From contig JAFFJZ010000013.1 of NCBI GenBank assembly GCA_018340375.1, positions 3,760,501 to 3,824,500 on the forward strand: 64,000 nt of DNA, written 5' to 3'. A program made the position numbers and the translations under genes. This DNA is from Gonatopus flavifemur (Eukaryota; Arthropoda; Insecta; Hymenoptera; Dryinidae). This document shows, in pieces, positions 10,155-22,947 of this stretch. The notes under the pieces are model-generated. The model worked only from the letters and a program-made list of their open reading frames with translations, had not been told where the DNA came from and did no database searches. Within the stretch, counting starts at the first letter, position 1. Each line of letters opens with the position of its first letter.

Positions 10155-12120
10155 ACCGATCGCGCGCTCGAAGAGACGTGGAAGTATTGTCCAAGCTGTA
10201 ACACTCAACGTTGAAAGAAAGAATTCGAATTGTGAAAAACGGAAAATAACAGACGCTAGGTCTCGAAAAAACAACCTCAGTCTCCGTTTGCGATTTCTCC
10301 CTGTGATCAATAATTCTTTAGTGAAGAAGATAAAAACTGCAAATATTTTTGGTCTGTAAATCAATGTTTTTCAATGTTGAACCTGCTCTAACTTTTGTAT
10401 TTTTCAACATTTCGGAATGAATCTTATCAATTCTCGTCTGTGAAACTTGGTGGAAGATGATGATGTTGAAAAACTTTGTGAACAATTGTATAACAATTGT
10501 ATAACAAATATATTGTAAATCATTAATTTTCTCTCCCGAACTGAAAATCATGTTTCTCAAGCTTCGTATTGAAAAAGTGTCGAAGGAAGTATGAGCTACA
10601 GAAAACTTCCAGAGGGAAAATTGTTCACTAGTGTATGGACTACCTTTCTGGGAAATTTCAGATCAATCAAGCAATCAGTTTGGAAAATACAGCCATTTAT
10701 TTATAAGCGCGCAACTCATATTCTCCGTTATTTCTACATAGTTCCTGGGTTCAACGTACGAGGCTGCACGGAACGAAAGTCCACTCAATTTCCGAAGGTA
10801 CTCCCATGTTTTTTGTATCAGAGAATCCAAATATCGAATCATTCTTGCAAGGTCCATGATAGATCCTTCATCATCAACAACTTGTTCGAAACTATATTAT
10901 AATATAAGTAAACGCTTCGTATTTGAGGAGAGTTGGGTAGACGAACAAGGTTCCTTGTTTCACTTGAGAATAAATTATGTATCAAGCATGGTTACAATAG
11001 CAACAGTATTCATTTATGTGAACGATTAAGATTATATCCAGAAGATGGAATTAGTTTTTTTTTAATATGATGTTTTATGTTGATTTTGAATACTCCAAGT
11101 TCCTCATGGAGGAACATTCAGTGAAACATCATGCATACGAGATCTATCCCTCATTTTTCTCTTGTATCATCAAGTAAAACATGCCTCATTGATGAACAAC
11201 GGCGAGCATTTTAGAAAAAGTCATATTCTCACTCACAGCATTCAATGAATACTAGGTATTAAAATTTCTTTCACCTACTTTGTTCCAAGATATGAACTTT
11301 TCGAACAAAATATATAACTTCATATAGCTTTGTATAGCTTCCGAATGGAACAATATATGGGTGATTCTACAGAAAAGTGTAGATTCACAGTAACTCTTGT
11401 GTTGTGGTAAGGGTAAGGAGGAGGACAATAGAGGCATGGTATACTCGTGCCACATGCAACGAAGAGTCGCACGCACACACGGGTAATGTGTATGCATAAG
11501 ACTCCAAGCCGCAATACGTGTGAGTGTGAGTGTAGGAAGGAATGAAGAAGGAAATCCATCTACCCCGCACATGTACAACGCACGGGGCAGAGAGAGAGGA
11601 AGATTTTGGATAGCGAGGAAAATTGGGAGTCAGATACTTTCCCACATCGCGCGTGAATCGTGCACTCCAGCAACGCTACGATGTAGAGAAGAAAGATAGG
11701 TAAAGGAAGAAGGAGAAGGATAGAAAAGATTAGGACGTAGCGATATTCTCTCCCGGGATTTCGGAAACGCGTGGTCAGGAGAAAGGCGGGCAGAAGTCTC
11801 GCAATCCACCTCGGAATAATACTCTGAAAGCATTATTTGAGAGTCGAAAAATTGCGGGACGTGTCACCTCCCACCCCAGATGGACCATCCTCTAAAGAGG
11901 ATGCTACCATCAGAGACACAAGCGTGCCCGCCTCGCGCCAGACCGGACGCTCCACCCGACAAGAGATCCGAGAAGAGGGAAGATTGAGGTCCACATCCCG
12001 TCGCAATCCTTATTTTGGATGCGGGGCCACGGCGTCTTCATCAGGACACGTCTGGGGGAGAGGAGAACGCGTCCGGATGGCGGCTTCCGTGATCCGTAGC
12101 GTTCTTATTCACAGATTATA
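10155..12120. other. No gene recognised
   Basis: AT-rich to about 11,400, then richer in GC with purine runs near 11,580-11,740. It contains short open frames only. The last 500 bases could be a decayed LTR or leader belonging to the retroelement debris to the right, but I find no matching partner. Confidence 0.45.
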
Positions 12121-12130
12121 AGAAGGGTCC

Positions 12131-13531
12131 TCAATCCATAGAAGGCAGGGTGCACGGAGCGTAGCTAGAGGTCATATCCACACGCGGCAGTCTGCACGCC
12201 CATTCTCCCGTACCCCTTACTTTGAGAGGGGCGGAGGGGCAGTCGAGGTAGGAATGGCCCAGGTAGCCGCAGTTCCGGCACCCCTTCCTTGGCGCGGGAG
12301 CTGAAGGACCCTCGCGTGCGGCGCGACGACGGCGTCCACCTCTGCGGTGGCGATGTCTCCGGGCGGTGTTCGGTTCGGCAGGATCGTTTACGGGGCCCTT
12401 CTCCACGCTGGCCTCTGGCGGTGATGACTGGACCCCGAGTGATGGCGTACACTTGAACCGGGCAGACGATTGTGGTCGCGGCAGGTGGAGCGTACCCGGG
12501 ATTGAATTGTCACCGGGTTCGCCGCCGCGGCGGGGCGTTCTCAAGAATTCACTCAACGTGCGAGTGCTCGGCTCGTGCTGGTTCTCGACGAATGTTAGGT
12601 ATGGCTCACATCCATCGTCCTCGTCGTAGGGAACAACGGACAGCAGCGCGTCGGACCTCGACGCCTTCCAGACTGCGCGCAGCTCAGCGCGTGGCTCACG
12701 TGGAGATCCCACTCTCCGCAGCAGTTGGCTCGCGATAGTCATCGGTGGGTGCTGCCCGCTCATCTCGGCCCGGTTCAACCTGGCTATGGGCCTGGACCAC
12801 GGCCATCAGGAAACGCTACACGGTGCGCAACTCGGCAGCGGTGGAATCCATGGCTACGGCAAGACAAGGCTGAATGAGCACGGATTTGAGAGATTATAAT
12901 GGTCTTAGACTTGCAAGTCGGTAGAGGGAAAAGGATCTTGGCCGACACATGCGAAAGGAAATACTGTATTGCATGCGATCCTAATAGTCAATCCCTCGTA
13001 TCTCAACGGTGGAGGAGAGTGAGGGCTTCAAACCCCTGGTCCTGCGATGAGTGAGGAGATGAATTCGAGCGCTTGGACCAGTCCTCTCGTGTCAGAGGTT
13101 GAGAGGAACCGTTGCAAGTTCATTGTTTGGGTTGCTTGTTCCCTCGTCTCTCGTTCGGGATTGGGATCCCAGAAGCGTCTAGTGGTCTGGGTGCGCTCGT
13201 TGATCCTCTTTGGCCGGGCTATTGTCTCTTTGGAAACCATGATGGGAGGAACACGGTGGAGACGAGAGTCATTGACATTGCGATGCCAGGTTCTGGTTCT
13301 CTGCATTGGTGAGGGGTTGTGCCTGGGAGTAGAGGTAGAAGGGCGGTTGTGGCAATACCGTTCATGCTCGCAGAGAGAACGGATTGACACCAGGCACTTG
13401 CAATATATGCATGTTGAAGCGCTTGATGCCATCGGGGCCTGTACAAAGAGAGTTCCCAATGATAATTCGAATTTTCTGGAACTTTGATATTTATCGGACA
13501 GCGTGCGATGTCTCCATGCAGGGGCGTTCAC
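12131..13531 (-). pseudogene. Retroelement gag-like fragments with CCHC knuckle
   Basis: Two minus-strand frames. The upstream one (13,531-13,028) has a cysteine/histidine cluster CIYCKCLVSI...CEHERYCH near its start. The downstream one (12,778-12,131) is basic and proline-rich and ends in a nucleocapsid-type zinc knuckle, CRNCGYLGHSYLDC (CX2CX4HX4C). The knuckle supports a gag origin. It lies 3' of the envelope fragment at 13.7-15.1 kb, the wrong order for one provirus, so it more likely belongs to another element or a rearranged copy. No protease or reverse transcriptase follows it at lower coordinates. Confidence 0.6.
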
Positions 13532-13688
13532 ATGTCTGTGGTCGTTTGCGAGGGCAGGTCCTTGGGAGACGTGACTCCGTTCGATGAGGCACGAGTGCGC
13601 TTCCTTGCTCTCGTGGTACTCTAAATAGCTCGCTTTTGCACCTCAGAGTACACGGGGCTCTCGGGACCTGGTTGGGAGGGGGGGGGGT

Positions 13689-15075
13689 TTAGGTCTTGGG
13701 TAATAGGCGGGCGGAAATGGCTGCTCCATGACGTTTCGCTGAGGTGGTCAGCCACCCTACAACCAAAGTGCCCACTGCAGTTGCCAATCCCCCTGTGGAA
13801 TGATCCAATGTGTCCTGGTTAGCTTGCGTCCTCCGTTCTTGTTGTAGGTATTCTGCGTCCTGAATAATTTCTGCGAGGGCTTGTCCTCGCTCAGGTTGCA
13901 GCAGCAAGTTGAGGTTCGACGCAAAGGATGTTTCTATTCGTTCAATAGCGTCTTGTACCCCTTCAGATGTAGTACTTGGAACCAATTTAGTAATATTCAG
14001 GCCGAGTGCTGGAGCAAAGAGGTGAATCTCGCTGTGTTCGATGTCCAATGGTTTCTTGTAACGACATGTAGTGATTGTAAACGGAACATCCGGGGTTTGA
14101 TTGCAATAATCTCGACCCTTGGATTTCTGTGATCGCTGCCTGTTTTTGGGGGCAGACTATCCGCAAATTCCTGCGGTTGGTCGACGGAAACAACCATCCG
14201 TTCAAGGAGCCGATTCCGGTCCAATGTGCTCTTGATGACGGATCCAGCCTCACGTCGCAAGTGTTGAGGGTTAACTCGACAGGATTTGTCAGCAGAAGGG
14301 TCTCGCAAATAGGAGCGCTCTCGATCCGGTGGATGGGCTGGTCGACATGACAGATGTGGTTACTTCGGTATTCTCGGCATTTTTGGAAATCGCCTTCATC
14401 GATGGTGAAGTAGCTTACTCGATCTCTACAGGCAGCCAGGTACCCGGTGACCGGGCGAATATAGGCCAGCTTATTTTCCCCATCGGCAAATTTCTGGACC
14501 ACAGGAGATGAGTGTAGTTTGTACAGGTCGAATTCTTGACGGTCCAGCAAGGGTACTCCGACGATGAAGAGTAATTCCCCATCAATCACCATGGCGCGTA
14601 CCTCGGAAATTGTCATAAGCTCGTCAACATGCATTCTGTGCACTGAGGTCAGAAATTCATATTTTCGAGCGGTTTGCTGGATCTCTCTGGCAATGTCGAG
14701 CAGCTGGGCTGGTGCCAATATTTGAGGATCGACCAATCCCAGTTTGCTGAAAAGGATAGCATCGCCAGCGTAATCATGGCTGCTTCGTATTCCATGATCT
14801 CCAACTCTAATCGCTGTATCCAAGACAGGACAGCGTTCATATGAGCTCGAAGATCCTTCTCCTTCCGTTGTTCGAGGAACCATTCTAAGCAGGACTCCAA
14901 TGCGTGTTCGTTCGGCGAGTGTGGCATTCTCGAGCCTATCGAGCTCGGCGTGAATCCCATGAAGCTCTGATCGTGTGATGATGGCCTGCCTCTCTAGGAG
15001 ATTTGCCACCCTCTGTTGTTTCTCATGTAACTGGTCGATCTCACGGGAGAAGAGTTGAGCATCCTGAGCGAACGA
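13689..15075 (-). pseudogene. env: Endogenous errantivirus-like envelope (fusion type), broken
   Basis: Encodes most of an insect retrovirus envelope of the baculovirus-F-like fusion class, which merges viral and cell membranes. Seen directly: a heptad-rich stretch near 15,075-14,940 and the block LLFIVGVPLLDRQEFDLYKL typical of this family. After a frameshift near 14,000-14,040 comes a C-terminal piece with one hydrophobic segment (GGLATAVGTLVVGWL) that could be the membrane anchor. The signal peptide, N-terminal part and cleavage region are missing: the integrase frame runs directly into the heptad region, so the copy has an internal deletion. Assignment to the F-type envelope rests on recalled family motifs. 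Confidence 0.7.
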
Positions 15076-17260
15076 ACGAGTCTACCGAATACGAGTTCAT
15101 ACGGCGTGAATTTAGTTCTCTCGTGTCTGGCGGTGTCATAGGAGAACATCGCGGGAGGAACCAGATCGTCCCAATCATGGTATCCATCCACAAACGACCA
15201 TGAATAATTACCAAGCACGGCATGGCTGCGCTCGAGGGAGCCGTTGGCTTGAGAGTAATATCCGGAAGTAGTGATGTGGGAAATTTTGAAAATTCCAGTT
15301 AATTTGTGTACCACCTTGTTTACGAAGAAGGTGCCACGATCTGTCAATATTACGTGTGGGCTACCGTATACGGATATAAAGTTCCGGGCGGAGGCATTCG
15401 CGATCGTGGTAGACCTTATATCTGGAACAGGGACAGTCACGCGGTACTTGGTTGATAGATTTTGTATAGTTGATATATGGCAATTTCCCCTAGCCGTGGT
15501 GTGGAGGAGCCTCACAGTGTCGAGCGCGATTTTATATGAAGCGTCCGGTGGAGTGTCCGTTAATAGCATAGGCTGCCGAGTTTTCATCCTCTCCAATTTT
15601 TGGAGCTGCTAATCGGGTGGGTTTTGATAAGAGCTTGGACGTCCTCCCGCATTTTTGGCCAGTGGAGGCGTTCGCGGAACCTTTTGTACGTTTTGATTGT
15701 GCCTTTGTGTCTGCCCGTGAGACTAGCGTGACTTTCTTCTATAAGGGTATTCCTCTCTTCTTTTTTAGGCGTGATGATTTCGCCTGAACAAAGCGTTACA
15801 GATTCCTCACTGTGATTGAACACATTATCGAAACAGTTCCTCAGGAAATTCCTAGTGAATTTCCTCATGCTATCTTGCAAGTCAGATAGTCTCAGGTACA
15901 TCTTTTCTGTTGAATCCAAGGATTTCTCCAAATTATCTAAACATGACAACACATTGAGAATATCCGGTGTACTGTAGCTCGCGGTTTCATAGAACATGGT
16001 GAAAACGCTGATTCCCTCATGTTTGGACACTAGGATCTGACTCACAACAGGTTTGCGCTGTAGGAGCTTGAAAGTGTCAATCAGTCCCAAATCAGCTAGG
16101 GCTTTGGAGCTGCTCGATAAGGTATGACAGTCGACAGTGAGGGAGTGCGCATAATTGCCCTCCTTGGCTGTCAGGGGTTCTTCAAAAATTTTGACGTTTC
16201 TACCATTCTCGATGGGGGCCCCGCTTCTTCCCAGTGATGGATAAAACACTGAGGGATCGGAGGGCTCATCGTCGAAAATGAGAGAGGAAATATCGGAAAT
16301 AGAGGCTCCAATCACATTTGGTTTCCTAATCATAGGTTGAGGTCGATGTAGCGCGGGACGCGGAGTTGAACTCACGACAGGAACATTCTGAGCCTCATTT
16401 GGAATAGAGGGACTAATACCCGTGGGAGCATTTTTGGATCCCAAGATGAAAGAACGACGAGCGTCAATGATTGTTTCGGGGGTGTCATCCACAGAGTCAT
16501 CAGAGTCGCTACTAGATGGAAGTTTGACAGTCTGATCGTTTTCTGAGCGACGTATCGAGGATTCATCCATCGATTCTAGCTGAAATTCCAGGCTTGGTTC
16601 GAATTCGTTGGGAGAGCTTTCATCTGAAACGGCGTCATCGGCAGGTGGGAGTACTCCGGCTGGTTCTGGGTCATTATCTTCGTCTTCCGATTCTCCGCTC
16701 AAATCAGGAACCAGGAATCACTGGGGAAGGCTCTATCGCTGAAGCGAGGTTGCATTGGTCGACGTGGAGCTGTTCGTTCCTCGACAGGGGCAGCTCCAGG
16801 GAGGTTCCGATGCCGACGTTTGACTCTGTTTGCGATCGTGCTTTCGTCCGAAGCGTCCAGCGTTCTTGAACCCCTCCGCGTGATAGGGAAAATCCTAGCA
16901 GCAGATCGAGATTCCACCGGGTTCCTAGAGAGAGCATCGACGGTCTTATTTATTTCGCCCGACTTATATACAACCTCATACTGATAGTCGGCGAGCTCGA
17001 TGCACCATCTCATCAGGCGAGAACAAGGGTCAGAGACAGATTGTCACCAAACTAGAGGGTTATGATCAGTCACGACCGTAAATTCGCGTCCCCATAAGTA
17101 TGGCCGGAAGTTCTGCACTCCAAAAACTTTCGCGAGACACGCCTTTCCTATTGTAGAATAATCCATCCCTGTAGCTCGAAGTACTCTAGAAGCATCAGTA
17201 ATTGGGAGATCTTGGTCCAACTTGTCCTGACTGAGTGTTCGGAATACTCCGAATATGATT
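15075..17260 (-). pseudogene. pol: Gypsy-type pol fragment: RNase H, linker, integrase
   Basis: Read from right to left. First the RNase H tail: DYSTIGKACLAKV, FTVVTDHNPLVW, a TGA at 17,044-17,046, then LMRWCIELADYQYEVVYKSG and ALSRNP. An acidic linker follows, typical of gypsy elements I recall from ants and wasps. Then the integrase zinc region (EESHASLTGRHKGTIKTY, WPKMREDV) with the downstream cysteines lost at a frameshift near 15,590. The integrase core keeps all three acids, in ALDTV, LTDRG and SLERSH. Protease and reverse transcriptase are absent, cut off near 17,260. At the other end integrase joins envelope prematurely near 15,075. The copy is defective. Confidence 0.85.
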
Positions 17261-20200
17261 TGTCGTAACAGGATATCTACAGAACATCTCTGTGTGCTGG
17301 AAAAGACTGAGCTCTATTTCAAAAGCTTCCCCAAACGCCTACAATCATACACCCACTGGCACATCGAAGCTCACCCTTCTCGTAGCATACAGGGAGTTCG
17401 TACGCCCCTTCCCTTCACACTTCTGGACCTAGGATCGACTCTACTCTTGCCCTCTACGAGTCAGGCGAGACGTTGGTCTACGAAGGTATTGGGAGGAAGG
17501 AGGCGTGATACTGATATGTGAATTATTATATCATTTTCCTCTTTCCGTGAAATTTCGCTCCAAGCACATGCTTTGCTTCCCATGTCTTTTCTTTAACTCG
17601 TGGCATTGCCAATCACAGTACTTTTGTAATGGACTCTCCGAGCAATTGGAACTTCTGTGAATTGTGAAATTTTCAAGTGGTTTTTCAAATACAATTTTTG
17701 TTATCATGGAAATGAGTGAGTTTCTTCTTCCATACGGTGAAATGATAAGACCCTTTCTCCATCATTGATGATCGTTTTCGCGCAACGAGAGATTGCGGGA
17801 CAGAATCCGCAATACATCAATCAAAATCGAACTGTTGTGTATCTTCTTGTCTTCGATAAACCCATCGAAAGGGAAATTATTCAACAAAGCTGGTCCTTCG
17901 AGCCGGATCAGTGCTCGTTGTCCGGCTCGTTTCGCGGAACATCGAACATTCATTTCAAACCAATGCTCTTCGGTAATGAACCACGTGCTGTAGTGAAGAC
18001 ATTTCCATCGTGTAAACAGTTTGAACAAGTGAATGTGTGACTTTTCAATAGTGCTCTTTCATATTCTTTGACTGTGATTACAGTGACTTTCCGTGACATT
18101 TTATGACAATTTTTTTCAATTGTCCCATCCTTCCCTACATCAAGGATATGAAGGAAATCGTTGGCAGAGAAAGATTTTCAGAGTTCGTGAAAATTGTCTC
18201 GAACTACCACCAGAGGTGACGTCATTCGTTTCTTCCAACATTCCAGCGGAGAGCATAAGGTATCGAAGAATTCTCGTACCAAACAACAGGAGTCAGTTCA
18301 AATATATTTTATTCGATCAAATCAGTACTATATGTTCTATTCAAAAGTGATATTCCAACCACGAAAATCATCACTTTTCAATACGATTGTTACGAAGTTG
18401 AATGGCAAGTGTTGTTCATATCACCTTGTCACAAATGATTTATTGTTCGAAACGGCCCGAGCGGCTAGACCGGATCGAATGTGTGGGTCTGCTTACGTTC
18501 TAAGCTTGCCGAGGAACTCCAAAGTCCAAGGCGGCACCCGTAGGGATGTTCAATGATTTCCTTTTAGTGATGAAAGGGAAGAGAAATGAACTAGTGCATA
18601 GATTGACCCTTGATTTTTATTGCGAGTGTTATCTGCTTTTACATTTATTTCTCTCGGGAACAGAGAGAAAGAAAGAGGAAAATATTACAATGAAGCGAAT
18701 CAAGTAGAATGGAAGGACAGATTCAATGACTCTTGAATTTCAAGATTGCTAACGGTGACATCGAGATAGTTTCTGATGTGAGAAAGTATGAGTGTGCGTA
18801 GGTTTGTTCGAAATGTATATCGAGTTGTGTAGTTACTTACTATTAGGCGGCTGATGCTGCACGAGCTGGATTCCAGGGCAGCTCGCGGGATGTTGTTGGT
18901 TCTCAGAAATGTTTGATCCAATATGGGGTTGGGATGTTGAGAGGAATCCCTGGACCAAGAGCACGCACTGACTCTACTAATTCTAACTCGAAATAAGGAT
19001 TTTGAGTGCTAAGGAATTATAGGATGAGAGCAACCAAACGAGACTCCGGTCGGAATGGTAATCCGTCCAAATCTACGGCACGTTGAACTCGCGCGTAATC
19101 CACACTCGGTACTGAACGCGAAACATAATCGAAGGTCAAATTAGTAAGCCGAGTTTTTGTGTAAAAGCTTGTGCGAGGCGTGAACTCCGTATTACTCTCG
19201 GAAGTATACTCTGCTTTTTCATCGATTCTTCTCCTCATTTACGGAGCGATGATTCCTCTTCCATGGGAGTGGGGAATCACGCCATCGGTCTTTTGCTGAT
19301 TTTGGCCAACGTGCCTTGGTTGTCATGCTCGTGCTGAATTTGATGGGTGTGAGGAGGATTGATAGACTGAGAAAAGGATAGAAGTAAAGGTGCACTGCAC
19401 TTTGGACTCAGCTCGATGCAGTCTCAGCAATTTTGCAAATATTTGTGTTATATTTCCGCGTTGTGAAATTCGTGTATGAATATTGAAGTATGAAAATGAA
19501 CTTAATAACTGCGTGTCAGGTGACAAATGAAAAGATACGAAAGTGGAAGAGAATTTTGTCTTGAACTTCAACCCATGTATGCGTGCTTTCATCTTCGCTT
19601 CACATATATAGGGAAATGATTTTTGTTTTCCTGAATGTGATGAGTTTATCTCGAATGCGCTCTCAAATTACAATGATTTCCAATTTCCTGCGAATTTCGA
19701 TTGATTCTCCCTCTGAGAGCGTGGTTGAAAGGAAGTGATCCGCAATTGTTCATTCGGGAACCTCTGACCGGATCGTAATTTCGCTGAGATTGGATAATTT
19801 TACGCAAGACAGTTCTCTTTGGACTTCGGAATGTTGAACTCCGAACATTCAAATCTTCTAAACATTGAGAGATTGAAAATCACACTTCTTCTCCAATAGA
19901 AGGTTGGAACATTACATGACTTGGTTCATTAGTGAGTGAACAAAAATGTTCCTATCTTACAAAAGAAGCTTCTCAATTCATTTTCCATCATGGGTTGTAA
20001 TTTTGATTTTCTGAGTGTATCTAGAAGCATTTGATGAATTTCAAAGAATGGATTAGAGAAGCTTATTCTGTTGTATAGGTATTTCGTAAAGAAACAAAAA
20101 AAATTGAGAGGTGAGAAGGGTGAGTTTTTGGTGGGTACATCACACGATAAGTGAACGGTTATCAATCCGATAAATCCAATGAGTGCGATTTTTTGAACTG

Positions 20201-20400
20201 GTATCTCTGTGCAATCACTCAACATGCCTGCTGCGTGAGAAACAATTCGAATAAGAGAACTCCCCTGAACTTGATTTGGAAATTAAACTCAGTGAACTGA
20301 CCTTTGGTGCTTCATTTTAGCAAAGATCTCGAACGTTTGAATTCGATCAACTTCGATCATGCCTTCCAAAATAAACATTTTGTAAAATCAATAAAAAGCC
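17261..20400. other. Largely unassigned interval between retroelement fragments
   Basis: About 3.1 kb that separates the pol breakpoint from a BEL/Pao gag on the opposite strand. It could hold the LTR and leader of the BEL element, but I find no paired copy to prove an LTR. Only short open frames are present; the longest with protein-like composition is listed separately. Confidence 0.5.
17765..18040 (+). CDS. Unassigned small open frame (91 aa)
   Basis: It starts at an ATG and ends in a TGA, with a mixed, non-repetitive composition (for example REIAGQNPQYINQNRTVVYL and FGNEPRAVVKTFPSCKQF). No signal peptide or known motif. The reverse strand over the same bases is also open for 88 codons, so this could be chance. 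I do not recognise it. Confidence 0.15.
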   Translation: MMIVFAQREIAGQNPQYINQNRTVVYLLVFDKPIEREIIQQSWSFEPDQCSLSGSFRGTSNIHFKPMLFGNEPRAVVKTFPSCKQFEQVNV

Positions 20401-21030
20401 ATGGCGGCTACAATCGATGATTTACTTCGCGAACAGAGAGAATATGCGGATTGGATGAGCCGATTTTGGTCAAATACATTGAAGATGGGGAGAGAAACAT
20501 TCACTGTACCAGTTTTGAAGATGAGGCAAAGTAAATTGAAAGCTTATTGGGATACGTAGATTGATAGGCATCACGAGATTACGCGTTGTGCTGAAGCCGC
20601 TTCGTCTGATCATTTGAAAAATGATGAGTTTCCTCCTACTGGAGAAATTTTCCTTACAAATGCCGGCGCTATGGCAAATGCTATAGGACAACTCACTCCA
20701 AAACCTCAAGCTAGTGCGATTGAAGTATCTCCGCAGCCAGCAGCTACGCGAACCCTTCCATCATCAAACTTAGCACATTTGGCCAAACTCGAAATTCCTA
20801 TTCTTTCAGGAGATTCACTGGCATAGTCAAACTTCAAGGGATTGTACGGATCTTTGGTGCATAAGGACACGCAAATGCGCAAAGTCCTGAAGTTGCAATA
20901 TTTGGAAACCCATTTAGGGGGAGAAGCTGCCAATCTCTTAGCAAATTTGCCCATTACTGATGAAGGATACGACGGAGCCTGGAAAGACTTGTTGGTCGAA
21001 TACGATAACCAATATCTTTTGCTTTTAAGA
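20401..21030 (+). pseudogene. gag: BEL/Pao gag N-terminal fragment
   Basis: An ATG at 20,401 opens a frame readable for about 210 codons with in-frame TAG codons near 20,557 and 20,824. It carries the BEL/Pao gag domain (DUF1759 type): LAKLEIPILSGDSL, then SNFKGLYGSLVHKDTQM, LQYLETHLGGEAANLLANLP and ITDEGYDGAWKDLLVEYDN. In the family this domain builds the capsid precursor. It stops abruptly near 21,020, where minus-strand gypsy gag begins, so the rest of gag and all of pol are missing. Confidence 0.8.
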
Positions 21031-21629
21031 TAATCATTATCGCGTCTTCCAATGTTTGAGGCCCAGTAGGAGTGACGCGAGTTTCTAATTCACGCGGGAG
21101 CCCGTTCAAGAAGGATCTGAGAGCGGTTGTGTCCAGGATCCTCTTCGCGTCGACACCTGAGGCGTTGGCCCAAGCCATGACTGGGGGATCGCCGCCAAAA
21201 TCTTTCAGTGCGTTCAATGCTCCTCGCACTAAATGATTGGCCCGAGCTGAATATCTGATACCGTGTCGTCATGGTGCATTCGTAAATTATTCAGCTCCGA
21301 ATGAAAATAATCAAAGTCCCGATGCGGAGCAATTCTGATTTCAAATGTTTGATTGAAGAGTTTGCGTTCTGAAACTTCAGGCCGGACACACTCGAACGCG
21401 CATTACCCGTCAGCTTGGCAAGTACGCTCTTGACGGAGGAGCGCTTGCATCCGGCGGGAATTTGGGAATGGCCGTTTTCCAAATCCTGGACGGAATTGCT
21501 CAAAGGGAGATTCCGCCTATCGTAGAAAGGGATGTGCATGGGAGCCGATTGTACCCCCAGATATTCAGTGAGGGAGCTAACCACCCCGACAAGGGATTGA
21601 TCTAAATCCTGGCCATCGTTGTCAGCCAT
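21025..21629 (-). pseudogene. gag: Gypsy-type gag fragment, frameshifted
   Basis: ATG at 21,629 (MADNDGQDLDQSLVG). A first frame contains LAKLTGNARSSVSGLKFQNA, resembling the KLTGKAR block of gypsy/errantivirus gag. After shifts near 21,310-21,220 a second frame has TTALRSFLNGLPRELETRV and PQTLEDAIMIILKAKDI, matching the conserved end of that capsid domain. It may be the lost 5' part of the minus-strand gypsy element at 13.7-17.3 kb, the two being separated by the unassigned interval and the BEL fragment. That link is inference. Confidence 0.7.
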
Positions 21630-21739
21630 TTCGGGCGAATGCCTCTGGATAATAAACAGGAACCACTCGTCAACACAAGCACACAATGAAACAAGATCAA
21701 ATATGACATTTGGCGATCTTTCGTGCACGAGCAACGAGG

Positions 21740-22928
21740 TTTGGTCCCAACATTCCGAAAGTGTACATTCAGAATTGCACGAGCCAAAACGGCTCGCGGA
21801 AGCCAGTATTCCTTGATCTCCGAATGGTTCTCTGGCTTCGAATGGAGTTCTTCATCCCGAACTCAGTTCGTGAGGGGTATGTCGGTTCCACCAGGAAAAA
21901 GGGCGGTGAGGTGCCGATCTTCTGGAAAGGCTCCTGATGCGCCGAACCATTTAGCGGACATCTTATAGCTCAAGCTAAGACAGCGTGATCGGTCTGACAA
22001 CCCATGACAGGTATGCTGGCTGATGCCAAAGCGTGCTATGACGTCCGGTTCAGTGCACGTTCACAGATTCGCTGTACACGCAGCGGAAGAATCCATTCAA
22101 TTCAATTCCAACCAATGAAATTCGATATAATTCGAAAATAAAAGGGAACATTCAATGGACACTGCTTCCGGAATACTGTGGGTTTCCCGATGGTCGCTCA
22201 GTAATTTCGCCATTGAAAAAAACCACTGGACGTTAGCTCATGGCAATGGTTGTCGAAGTTTTTGGGTCTCACAACGAGTCCAATTATGAATATTCAATTC
22301 GATTCACTTTTCAATTTTAAGTCTCATTTGAAAAGATACAATTTGAATCCCCAATTTATCAATTTGCAAAAGGAAAAGAGAGAAGAAAAATTGCTCTATA
22401 GCGACAATAGATCTGTGACAATGTAAATTAATCTGTGGTGATTTTGCGAAACCTGGAGTGAAATTAGAAAATTTTTGGTGTATATCATTTCTTTTTTCCA
22501 ATATACGATATTGGAATCAAATATCTAAAGGGAGAAAAATTTCGGTATCGATCATGTATTCCTCGCAAAGCGACTCGAATTCGACAACCATAACACAAGA
22601 TTGAATAAATAATGACAAAATGAAGAAAAATTCACATTCCACAAACATTGAAATGCGCGAGAGACAGTGAGAGATGAAGGAAGGAAGGAGAGAGTAGTTC
22701 ATTCAGAGTACTCCTCCATAAATCCTCCCGACCTGTTCCCGAACATGTGGGTTGTGTCGGTAGGTACATTGCCTGTATATGATTAGTTCCAGCAGTAATA
22801 ACCCATGAAAACGTCGTTACATTGCGGGATAATTCTCACTGTTTATTAGGAGCTTCATGTGATAGAATATGAAATCAAATGAGTGGAGATAATATGCGCT
22901 GAAGTAGATTTATTAAAATTTTTCCTCC
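21740..22928. other. No gene recognised
   Basis: The first 350 bases, GC-balanced, may be leader or LTR of the minus-strand gag to the left. The rest is AT-rich up to the TTAA of the piggyBac element. No coding frame stands out. Confidence 0.5.
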
Positions 22929-22932
22929 TTAA

Positions 22933-22947
22933 CCCTTCGCGGCATAG
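22933..22947 (+). repeat. Left terminal inverted repeat of piggyBac
   Basis: CCCTTCGCGGCATA, preceded by TTAA. Directly inside, GTGGGACGTATATGTCCCAC forms a perfect 20-base palindrome (22,947-22,966). Confidence 0.85.

Noticed and set aside
11640..11840. Possible LTR between unassigned sequence and the gag-like fragments
   Set aside because: Purine-rich composition suggested an LTR, but I found no second copy, no convincing TG...CA ends and no duplication.
9223..12120. Integrated polydnavirus or other large DNA virus segment
   Set aside because: Considered because the host may be a wasp, but no viral gene motif or circularisation repeat is visible.
12366..12738. Plus-strand frames over the gag-like region
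   Set aside because: They are shadows of the minus-strand frame that carries the CCHC knuckle.
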